Shown: positions 35,471-45,123 of the stretch, piece after piece
Layout: the number at the start of each line of letters is the position of its first letter
How positions within the stretch are numbered: the first letter of the stretch is position 1
NCBI GenBank assembly: GCA_963693285.1
Contig: OY848919.1
Location: forward strand, 11,093,461 to 11,157,460
Length of the DNA stretch: 64,000 nucleotides
Direction of reading: 5' to 3'
DNA from: Xestospongia muta
Lineage: Eukaryota > Porifera > Demospongiae > Haplosclerida > Petrosiidae
Translations under genes and position numbers: made by a program
The notes under the pieces: model-generated
The model's input: only the letters and a program-made list of their open reading frames with translations
Told to the model about the DNA's origin: nothing
Database searches by the model: none

Positions 35471-35662
35471 ACTGTAAAAATTAATTTGTTGATTTAACCA
35501 ATATATTGTTATACATGTTCCATGTAGCAAACTTATAAAATTAAGCTAGTAGTACATTAGTAATCAAATCAGTACTATATTTACTTTCACATCATACTAA
35601 GTTTGCTACATTCAACCTGTATAACAATATTTTGGTTAAATCAACAAATCAATTTTTACAGT
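35471..35662. terminator. Inverted repeat between convergent 3' ends
   Basis: Two arms of about 65 bp (35471-35535 and 35598-35662) are near-perfect reverse complements, with a 62 bp centre. They fill nearly all the space between the stop of the DUF6589-like gene (35448) and the stop of the RecQ-like gene (35697). Both transcripts would end in the same strong hairpin. It may serve as a shared 3' end, or it could be a nested small element; no terminal duplication is obvious. Confidence 0.6.
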
Positions 35663-35696
35663 GTTTGAGTCTCATTAAATTGGACAATACATAATC

Positions 35697-37086
35697 TCAT
35701 GTATTACACATACATATGTTACAATTACATGACTGTTCACAAACATCACAGCAATAACAACCAGTTATATTATTAGATGAATTAATGGAAGCAAATAAGA
35801 AGTCCTTATACAGTAATGTACGTCTGCATATATTCCCATTTAAACCATAAGCTTTTACATCTTCATCTATAAATCTACTCTGGCCCCCATACAACATTAG
35901 AGCTTCTGCTTCATTTCCATTTCTGCCACCTCTTCCAGATTCTTGAACATATTGTTCCAAAGTCGAGGGTGATCCCCAATGAATTACCCTCTCAATATCT
36001 GGGCAGTCAATACCCATACCAAAAGCTGTTGTGGCAAGAACTACTCGGAGTGTGCCACCTTGTATACAGAATGAGGTGAGGACTTTCTCCTTCATTTCTA
36101 GTGTTGAAGCACGAGTATACATTTCTACAACTCTAAACTGATGAAAGTCTGGATAATGGGTGGGTTTTGTAAAATAAGGTCCAAGAGTGTGTCGTAACTT
36201 GTGATAGAGTTCTGCACAGTCAGCATATTGCCTACAAAAGATAACTGTTTTAGGATAAGATTCTTCCTTCTTAATCCTGTTCACTATATCACTGCAAAAT
36301 GATGATACATCTGGCATGGGTTTCACAAGGTATTGTATATTGTCACGAAATGGAGGAGCACCAACAATCACAGGGTCTGTCATAGACAATCGCTTTTTAA
36401 CAGCAGTCAAAGTAGCTTTGGTAGCTGTTGCTGTTAGTGCAAGGACATTTATATGTGAAGGTATAATACTCCTTATTTCACCCAGATGAGCAAAGGCTGT
36501 TCTGAAATCATCACCCCTATTGTATAAGTTTAGAGTGAAGTGATTAGCATCATATTTTGCTTACCATGTTTTGACACAATGTGCCTCATCAATGACAAGA
36601 GCTGCAATTTTTTCTTTATAAGTTGAACTCATTAACATACCTCGATATAATGTGTTACAAATGATAGATTCTGGACTTATAAAAACAAGTTGTATTTTGC
36701 CAGCTACAACTTTTGATATTGCCTCTTTGTCAGTCTGGGCCTCTCCCACAAAATCACAGTTGATCCCCTTAGGGACAAACTTGTTTCGTTGATCCATCAT
36801 TAATGATGCAAGAGGGCTTACACAAATAACTATACTTCCCTTAATACCTAAAAGTGTGAAATAAAGAGTTAGGTAGTTAGTATATAAGTATTGTAATCTT
36901 GCCTTTAATTTCATCAAAGATCCATGGTAAAAGGCCAAAGATCAAGGACTTGCCATAGCCTGTTGGAAGAGTCACAAACACATCATTCCCCGAGATAAAA
37001 GCCATTATTGCTTCAAACTGCTTCACTTTAAGTGTAACTCCTAGTCTAGTAGCAGCAGCTTGAATTGCAGCTTCATGATTATCCAT
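35697..37086 (-). CDS. Short RecQ-family DNA helicase encoded in transposon
   Basis: Three exons: 37086-36903, 36847-36565 and 36516-35697, about 428 residues. The first intron uses a GC donor (AAAG|GCAAGA), the second a normal GT. The start MDNHEAA lies after a TA microsatellite (about 37100-37149). Motifs in order: KQFEAI (Q-motif-like), TLPTGYGKS (Walker A, residues about 39-47), VIDEAHC (II), LALTATAT (III), TVIFCRQ (IV), ATTAFGMGID (V) and QESGRGGRNG (VI). The SF2 core is therefore complete. The C terminus is only a cysteine cluster (CYCCDVCEQSCNCNICMC), with no room for winged-helix or HRDC domains, so it is shorter than cellular RecQ proteins. All catalytic motifs look intact. In the element it may help process DNA ends or replicate the element; that is inference. 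A captured host helicase is the alternative. Confidence 0.88.
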
Positions 37087-37100
37087 TACAGTTTCGAAGG

Positions 37101-37150
<50 letters not shown>

Positions 37151-37195
37151 TTTATTACAACTCGACTGATGAAAAAGCATTGATTATTTGTAAAC

Positions 37196-37465
37196 TTCAT
37201 GGCGCTTTGCATAGGGCTGAACAAAGGAGCCTGCTGAGCTCATTTACACTGAAAGTACTGAAAAGCTTGAGAGAACCGCTACACATATCTGACATTGTGC
37301 TTCTGATGAGTCTGTCAGCATTTTTAAAGTAGGTGTTTGCCCTCCTCCCTCTTAACACCACTTATCGACTACCGGATTTCCGGTAGTTCTCTGAACGAGA
37401 GCTATACTTACAGTTGACCAGACCCTCCTTTCCCGTAGGGGGGAGGGGCTGGCTACGCGAGACTA
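37196..37465. repeat. Right terminal inverted repeat
   Basis: Mirror of 31817-32086, with the palindrome at 37368-37387. It ends at CGCGAGACTA before the second TATAGAGTC. An open frame running through it is a shadow of the repeat. Confidence 0.9.
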
Positions 37466-37661
37466 TATAGAGTCTTTGTTAGTTAGTAATGGATTAAGTG
37501 ATGAGTTAGGAGAATGTTGTCTATATTGTAGAGACAATGGACTTAGTATACCACCTCCAATTGATGCAAAAAAATCAAAACCGAGATGATGATGTTCAAA
37601 GAGCTAATTATCAGGAGATGATATTCTGTAAATTACAATTATACAAACAATCTACACTTAC

Positions 37662-37869
37662 CTCTTTTGACAATTTTTTATATCTTGCTAATCCGCCGCA
37701 TATGATGCAGACTCTATTCACTCTAAGTTTTTAAGGTGTGGTTAGACCTCCTATCTTCTGCGGTTTCAAGTCATGTGCCTGGACTTTCTCTTTATAGACG
37801 AACTGCTCCTCTAGACGAACTACTCCTCTAGACGGTCTGTCTTCTTGTGTCTCAGTTGCTACTGTTAAG
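37662..37869. promoter_or_regulatory. Bidirectional promoter module, copy 3 (diverged)
   Basis: The same layout as the copy at 16505: minus donor at 37662/37661 and plus donor (TGTTAAG|GTACTTAA) at 37869/37870. Much of the sequence between has changed, but AAGGTGTGGTTAGACCTCC and the TGCGGTTT block (37734-37766) are kept. It probably drives ankyrin gene 2 (ATG at 45124) across a 5' UTR intron of about 7 kb. The leftward partner gene is only the transposon-split SAM exon. Confidence 0.5.
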
Positions 37870-38299
37870 GTACTTAATTACTAACTATTAATTTAATTAA
37901 TTTTATAAATTTTAAATTATACTTATTAAATGACAAGTTTAATACTTGTTCACTACTGCTGGATTTTGCTCAGTCCGCCTGAAGTACCTCGCGCGTAATA
38001 TCACGCTCGTTCTACAAAATTAAATCCCTCTTTTTATAAAAGGCTACAAAAAGTCTCTTATTAAAAAACTAAGATTAAACTTGATTATCAACAATGAAGT
38101 AATAGCACCTAACACTTTCAATTAACAATATTTGGACTGTTTTTGTGTTTAACTCAGTGTTCACGAGGTCATGTCATCAATTGATTCCTATTCCTTGGAC
38201 TCTAAACATCATGTTACTATTTTGAATGTGCGTTGCTAAGGTAACCTTTCCATGAAGAAGTGAACATATTTTTGATAAGCATACAATCAGTTCATAAAC

Positions 38300-40019
38300 A
38301 GAGCACTACCAATATATTCTCTTCACATTAAGATAGACTGTAGTTTAGTAGAATTTCAATAATGACAATGTCATCAACCTAACTTTGGCATAGTTGTCAA
38401 GTTGTTTATGAGTTATATTGAAGCTTTTTGTGTTTTTGGTGTACTCTTTCTGAATCTTTCTGCTGAAGCTAAAGAACACTTGTGCAAGCATTAATTAATG
38501 AATGCAAATTTACATGACATCAAGTCATGGTGGAATGGAAAGAGCATCGTGTACTTTATATTGGATTCCTGGTTTGTAGCTTTCCTAGATAGTACTCTGT
38601 TTTTTGATAAAATTTGTAGACTTACGGGCCTTTTGGATTATGCAGACCATTTTTCTCTAGCTCATCCCTAATCAGAGGTATAACATTAGTGGTCATTCTC
38701 AACATGAGTAGAGTATACTGGTATACTATAGACAAAAGTAAACATTCATATATGAAGAATTGTAAATAGTAGTCTGCAATAGTCTTCAAGAAACAGGTTA
38801 CTTTAGCAACACACATTCAAAATAGTAACAAGTTACTTTGCATTTTGTCTCACGTGACCAGATATATAGGAAAAGTACTTTTGGGGAAACTGCTGTAGAT
38901 CAGTATGGGCTCTAGAGGAATTTGCTCAGTCCAATCACATTGCAGTATGGATATGAATGCAATTAAATGATACAACACATGAATGCATTTACTTTATGTG
39001 TAGGTAGCTACTTGGGTGTAAGGGGAAAGGAAGTGTAGCGGTATTCATTCAGAGATCATTCCCGTATCAATTCAGACATTAAAGGTCAGTATAACACTTA
39101 AATAGTAATGTTAAAGACTCTTGGTAGTAACGAATAATATTGTCCCCAGCGGGCTACGCTCCATTGGCAAAAGTTCAACGATGATTTTCAGGGTGTAATT
39201 AACATCGTCATTGCTCTATTTCTTTAACCAACAGCGAAGAAAGAGTCCATTTTGAATCGCTAAAATGAATGATATGTTGTCTGCATACCATAATTTATTA
39301 AGTCCAAAAATGTCTGTTGCTACTCCAAGATATTTTTAAGAACACAAAAAACAAGTTTGCCATTTGCCAGTTTTTACTTGGTAATGACGAGGTAATATGT
39401 TTACCAACTGCTCAATGGTAAATGTTTCTCATTCTTTGGTTTTTTACCTTTTTGTATTTTTGAAACTATTCTACCATTCTCTATTACTTGTTTGAAGCAA
39501 TGTTTTTCCTAGTTTAATTTTGATATTCAAAATTTACATGATCCTTTAAGTTGTCTATGTGACTACACATCATGACACCATTGAATCCAATCACTGACAA
39601 AAAATTCTACTACTAATAACACGTCTTCTTTGTTTCACTTCAATTTAACAAAATAGACACATCTTTGTTCTCATTAACTGAACTACAAACCTGTGCACAT
39701 AGTTTTGGTACCAAAACATTAACCCTTAATAAACCTATAAAATGATTTCCTGTCACATGACAGGTACAATTTTCTCTGCCCCAAAGTCAAATCTGAACAC
39801 CAGGTTGTTTTTCACCTGTGGGATAAGGTCAATAAAGGGTGTATGTAAACACTGAATTTAAATTTATGTGGGTGTGACTAGCTACAACTCTCAGTTTTGC
39901 ATTACTTAGGCATCAAGGATTACAGCAGTTACTTAGTTATCATTTAGACTGTTAGTGGCTTTGACTCAACTGTTTAATCACAAGCTTTTATTTCTTGAAC
40001 TTCTTTTGCCATTTTATAG
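38300..40019. other. Non-coding region, nothing recognised
   Basis: About 1.7 kb with no frame or motif I can support. A minus frame at 38816-38622 has protein-like ends but no recognisable family. It lies inside the probable 5' intron of ankyrin gene 2. Confidence 0.5.
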
Positions 40020-41265
40020 TTTCATGACTTCCTTATTAAATATGCATTGTGAACTCTGACCTTTTTAATGACACAAGATGTTTTTTAAGCAGACCATACA
40101 CAACAAGGTAAACAGAAGATAATAAACCGTGGTTTTCACTGCAGAAAGCAGTAGTAGCTACTTGTAATGGTTTAAGCACAGCCAATAGCTTAAAAGACAG
40201 TTCTTACTCCTCTTTAAGATCTAGTTTTTTGTGATCTGGTTTACTAATAGTATCATCGTGTAATACACCATAAATAGCCCATCTTTGTTCCACCAGTCGC
40301 TCTAACATAAAATATGTTGACTTCCATCTAGTAGAGACATCTTGAATCAGGGTATTGTTTAGACAATTAAGAGTTTTTGTTTAACTTTCAGAGCACTAGT
40401 TGCAAGACTACTGTGTTTAAAATGACCCACAAGCTTTCTAGAACATGCTGTTAGCCTACTGATATTAGATAGGCTAAGACCAGCCCCAACACATAATTGT
40501 AGTGTATGGCCAAAGCAGGGAATATCAGACCATCCAACAAGGGAAATACCAAGGACCATATTGGCACCATTATCTCTGACTATACATGAAATGTTATCTT
40601 TATTTAGACTCCAATCCATAACTATCTCTTCCAATCTCTCACAAATATTTACACCTTATATGTAAAATATAAATAATTGTATTTACTAACTACATGGTGA
40701 CAAACCTGTATGTCTTTCAGGCATCTCTTTAGTCATCAAAACATAACTCTCAATCATCCAGTCCTCATTTATAAAATGAGCTGTAACGGTCAAATACGCT
40801 TGAACTGCTAGACTAATCCACAAGTCATTTGTTAATGCTACATGTTTTGCTTGAAGTTTAGTCATCAAACGCTCCCTTTCTGAATGGTATAGCTTCTGGC
40901 AGACGCTCCTGACATGCAGTTGAGACGGCACTTGATACTTAGGTTCAACATAGTTCCAAAGTTGTCGAAATCCATCATCCTCAACAATACTAAGAGGACG
41001 CAGGTCTCTAGCTACTAACTCGGCAATAAGCGTCGTTATTTTTGTCGCATGGCTGGGTGGACACTTCCTTGAATACATAGACATCACTGTCTGTTTCTTG
41101 CCTACTTCCAGATCACCAAAACATTTTTTGGCTTCGTCTACGTGTTTTCTTTTCAAATGTTTTTGAAGGTTCGATGTTCCTCTTCCATCTGCTAGTTGTG
41201 TCTTACAAAGATTACAGGTTATTTTACCATCGTTTTGTTTAGTAAAATATGCCCAAACGGGACTA
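40020..41265 (-). pseudogene. Decayed hAT-type (ZBED-like) transposase
   Basis: It begins with a BED zinc finger (SPVWAYFTKQ...CNLCKTQL...LQKHLKRKH) with no in-frame ATG before it. A transposase region follows (DGFRQLWNYVEP, ALTNDLWISL). After an intron-like gap (40702-40657) come SCIVRDNGANMVLGI and CFGHTLQLCVGAGL, with motifs typical of hAT transposases (first DDE Asp near DNGAN). Near 40365 the frame breaks after KVKQKLL. The continuation IQDVSTRW...FMLERLVEQRWAIYG is in another frame, then there are further stops (about 40205 and 40045). The C-terminal dimerisation region is not visible. Terminal repeats were not found. It is inactive. Confidence 0.85.
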
Positions 41266-41279
41266 GTTACTCATAGTCA

Positions 41280-42090
41280 AAACTAAACCACAACTTAATA
41301 AGCAAATCCGGATACTACTGTCTATATTCGGATATTTAAATAACAGGTTAATTAACCAGATAAACAACTATCCATTCCAGCCCTACTAATAATCCCTTAA
41401 TAATCAGACATTCTCAACCCTAGTGTTAGCGATATCACACTGTAACATTTAAAATTAATAAACTTTTACTGTCAGCCATTTGTCACGTGACAATTCAAAA
41501 TTACAGTTCTAATTATATAAACAGATGTTCTATTATGACTATTATTATTATAAAAATAATAATCAGGCATTGTCTTTTGCGATTAATGCAGCTATTAAGC
41601 CACCGTGGTTCTGAAAAAACTTTTAATAAAGAAGGAAGACTAAGGATGCCTAGAACTGTTCATCATCAGAACTATTTGATTGATTCGAATCATCAGACTG
41701 AGAGTCTGTTTTTTTCTAACATACTAGCATCGCCAATACCCTTGTATACGGAAAACAAAGATCTCCTATCCCTTCTCAGTGGAGAAGGCCGAAAATCATC
41801 TCTTTCTGGTTGGCATCTTCACTAACACAAGAGAAAACGTGGTGTGCGCACATGACATTCATGTGAACAAATAATGAGTACAATTAAAATGCACTTCAGC
41901 GCTAAATTGCATATAATAAGTGAGGAAATACCTCACCTTACATACCATGCATAAAACACCTTTTTTTAATAAGGAGCCCTTGTCAACTCGGGAAGAGTAT
42001 AGGTACTCTTATAGTCATTTTGGATGACGTGTTAACTACATATAATTGTATGTCTACTCACTTACTTTCAATCTATTGTTGCTAATATTC
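41280..42090. other. Non-coding region, nothing recognised
   Basis: About 0.8 kb between the hAT and Penelope-like remnants. An open frame at 41487-41825 has no recognisable similarity and unusual composition; I do not support it as a gene. Confidence 0.45.
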
Positions 42091-42094
42091 ATTT

Positions 42095-43418
42095 TTTATT
42101 CACCAAACAAAAATATATGATAACGCCAAACGTTTCAATAGTCAGAGTGACTATCTTCATCAGTAGCTTAAATAATAAAAATTAAAAGTAAAAGCTTCTA
42201 TTTATACTACATCTTGCATTCCTGCACATGCAGTGCTTTGATGTTTATATCTGACATGTGTTACATGGGTGGGGCTGCTTCACATGTATATTGGATCGTA
42301 GTGTGAGGTAAGTACCAGGAAGGGGGCCCTTCTCTCAGTTGATTGATGGACATATGTTTATGCCATGATTCAAGAATGACTCTACCAGAGGAAAGGGTGG
42401 TGAGCTAGGATAGAATGGTTGTCCCAGTTGATGGAATGACCTGTCTGGCAGATGTGTTCAGACATAGCACTAGAGAAGGTGTCCATTTTCTTTACTGGCT
42501 TCCTGTGTTCAGTAACGTGTTGTGATAGATTTCCGCCGGTCTGTCCAATATAACTTGCTGCACAATCTTAGCAGGAAATCTAGTAAACTACATCAGATTT
42601 CATTTTGGTGGGTATAGTGTCTTTAGGCCTGGATAGAATTTTTCTTAAGGTGTTTTGTAGTGTAAAGGCGATCTCAATGCCAAGAGGGGACAGAATCCTT
42701 TTTATAGATTTGGATTGACCTTGTATATAAGGAATAGTGATCCTTGTTGTTTTCTGGTCACTAGCAATAGGTGGCTTTGGTTTGGAGGTTAATCACTTTT
42801 GGCATCTCTTAATGAAATTTGTTGGATATCCATTCTTTAGTGGAGCCTGAAAGATGATGGATTCTTCCTATACCCGTTGTACAAGGGAGGATGAATGTGT
42901 AGAGGCTCTGGAGAATAAGGAGCGACCAACAGATAGTTTGTGGGAAGAAGGGTGGTGAGACGAGAATTGGAGATATTGGTTAGTGTGGATCTGTTTTTTG
43001 ATAAACTGCTGTGGATAATGACCCATCACTATCTCTTGTGATAAGGATGTCCAAAAAAGGCAAACTACCATTGTTTTCTATCTCTACTGTGAATTGGATT
43101 GATGGTTCAATAGAGTTCTGATGTTGATGGAAACTATCAACCAATGAAGGTAGTAAGGTGACACAGGTGTCATCTACATACCTCTTCCAAAGATAGAGGG
43201 GTGTGAAAAGGAGTTTATGGCCCTTTGTTCTATATTTTCCATCACCATATCTGCTGCGAACACACAATCCATGCAGGAATGCAAGATGTAGTATAAATAG
43301 AAGCTTTTTACTTTTACTTTTTCATTATTTAAGCCACTGATGAAGATAGTCGCTCTGACTATTGAAACATTTGGCGTTATCATATTTTTGTTTGGTGAAT
43401 AAAAAATGAATATTAGCA
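42095..43418 (-). mobile_element. Penelope-like retroelement remnant with inverted flanks
   Basis: The minus strand encodes the C-terminal part of a Penelope-type reverse transcriptase: RYVDDT (catalytic box), then LPFLDILITRDSDGSL and TAVYQKT near 43220-42980. Further left, in broken frames, is a GIY-YIG endonuclease: SYIGQTGGN near 42540 and EHICQTGHS near 42450. These two domains together define the family. The RT fingers are missing and there are stops and frame changes, so it is dead. The fragment is bracketed by inverted copies of a roughly 150 bp end sequence (42095-42235 and 43268-43418), a layout common in Penelope-like elements. Confidence 0.85.
42125..42172 (-). ncRNA. Hammerhead-ribozyme-like motif in Penelope end
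   Basis: Read on the minus strand: CTGATGA, then an arm GATAGTC, a short loop, GACTATT, and GAAAC. This is the CUGAUGA / stem II / GAAA core of a hammerhead. The opposite inverted flank has the same core on the plus strand at about 43337-43372, with one loop base changed. Hammerhead motifs in Penelope-like elements are established; stem I pairing here is not convincing by eye, so activity is uncertain. Confidence 0.5.
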
Positions 43419-45110
43419 ACACTAATTTACCCAAACACCCAGGTCTCTTTCAATATATTGTTGTATGTAACAGTTGATAGTGATGAATTTAATTAAACCA
43501 CATCCTTAATCTACCTTTGAATATAAAAAACGATAAATTTTATTTACCATAACAGCAAACACTACGATGATGGGTATGGATGATTATTGTCAAAGCTTTT
43601 CACTATATAGCTTGCTTGTCTGCCTACATTTCTATCATTCTATAATTATAATCTTATACAGACACTACTGCTAATATACAACTTTGTAGCTCTACTCAAT
43701 GTTTTGTCATACATCAACAAAGAGGAGGCCCCACTTTGAATAGTATATAGTGTTGGTACAAATTATGATATGGTAATGTAGTTTGTATCGTTTCATCCTG
43801 AAAAGAACAGTACCTTTTATTTCATTTAATTAATTCAAACAACTACAACAAGACTTTAATAGTAAAATTAGTTCCAAGATTCTTTTGATGCTGTGAAATG
43901 TTTACTATTAAAGATGAGAGTTTGTTGAGGCTGCAATATTGCTAAGAAAAATTGGTTTTAAGTTAAAGATTTTAACTAGCAATCAAGTTTATCATAGGAA
44001 TATTTTATGGCACTGTTTTCACTATATAGAAGAGTACTTTGTCAAGTAAGTGAACTAAATGGTTGACAAAGCTGCAGTGCCACTTATAAGTCATTTTCTT
44101 AGGTTACATAAGCTTTCATAAGCACACCCACTTGAAAGCACTTGTGGTGACAGTATCTAAATTTATTAGTTATGAATGTGCATCAATAGTTACTTAATGT
44201 AGCTTAATTTCATTCATCAGCTTTGAAAGTCATGTAGACTATAATTATCCAAAATGTAGTGTTGTTTTAGTAAAGTATAACAATACTACACTAAACTAAA
44301 CTAAAATATTTTTTCCTTACTAAAGCAACACTACCAAAATGACACTTTTACATCTGGATGGTATACTAGCTAACAGATATCCAAACAAAGCCAACATACA
44401 TTGCAGCCCTACGTAATATGTGTGATTTTGAAGTCTGCTAATATTTCTTCCACCTTCAAACGTAAACATATATCAATCCCAACCAATGTTCATTGAATTG
44501 GTGAGATCACTGATTTAGTTTGTGTGTATGGCTTCTTTATTTTGTTTATCATAATTGGTTTAGGTTCTGATATGACCTTTCTTAGACCCTCTCATACATT
44601 TAAAAAGAGAACAACTTAGCTCAATAGACTGATGTTCATGTAAAATACAATATGTCACTGTACATGTGAATGTATTTGGTCAATAATCATACATGAGTTT
44701 GTGATCAATACTTAAGGTTGTCCTGAAAGAGCAGCACCTTTTACATCTCTTTCTCTTAATCAACTATGACAACTTTATAAATGTAGAGATCATTGTGAGA
44801 TTTTTTCAAGAGTTTGTCAATGCTGTAATACTGCTAAGACGTGTTTTTTTGTTTACGTTAAAATGGTTAGAACTTGGAAAATACAAGTATTGTATTGTTC
44901 ACAGTAAATTACACATTTATAACCACACCATATTATCCAAGACAATGTTCTGACAGCCTATCATGCTTTTCATAATAGCCACAACATTTTCATTTAAAAA
45001 GGTGATTTTTATGGGCACAGCCTTTTGAAAGCCCTAACTATCCCTAACGGTGGCATTTTAAAAATGTATCACTTAAATTAATTTGGGTTATATATCATCA
45101 CTATGTTGTA
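43419..45110. other. Upstream region of ankyrin gene 2, non-coding
   Basis: About 1.7 kb, probably the 3' part of the 5' UTR intron. A short block at about 44180-44225 (TAGTTACTTAATGTAGCTTA) resembles 17597-17640 upstream of gene 1, so some upstream sequence is shared. It ends in the acceptor TTTTACAG just before the ATG. Nothing else recognised. Confidence 0.5.
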
Positions 45111-45123
45111 TTTTACAGCATCA

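Larger units (their letters stand above)
31817..37465. mobile_element. TIR DNA transposon carrying DUF6589-like and RecQ-like genes
   Basis: 5649 bp bounded by TAGTCTCGCG...CGCGAGACTA and flanked by the 9 bp direct repeat TATAGAGTC (31808-31816 and 37466-37474). The intact SAM exon elsewhere in the window has this 9-mer once. The inverted repeats are about 270 bp each and near-perfect. Inside are two convergent spliced genes: a ZAD/DUF6589-like protein on plus (32271-35448) and a short RecQ-family helicase on minus (37086-35697). Both frames are intact, so the copy may be young or still mobile. A 9 bp duplication is compatible with several DDE superfamilies (MuDR-like and Merlin-like among them) but the proteins do not look like those; I leave the superfamily open. 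Confidence 0.9.
31548..37567 (-). pseudogene. SAM exon copy interrupted by a transposon
   Basis: The two halves, 31548-31816 and 37466-37567, together match the SAM exon of the phosphatase gene (15683 to about 16045). The match stops at about 37567, before the start codon region, where the sequence joins a diverged promoter module. A 5.65 kb element lies inside, with a 9 bp duplication of TATAGAGTC. No phosphatase exons follow. It is dead as a gene, but it gives a clean empty-site sequence for the insertion: the native exon at about 15930-15960. Confidence 0.85.

Noticed and set aside
38622..38816. Minus frame of 64 codons
   Set aside because: No recognisable family and no splice context that joins it to the hAT remnant.
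41487..41825. 112-codon plus frame
   Set aside because: No similarity recognised, starts in an AT-rich simple stretch, and shows no splice or promoter context.
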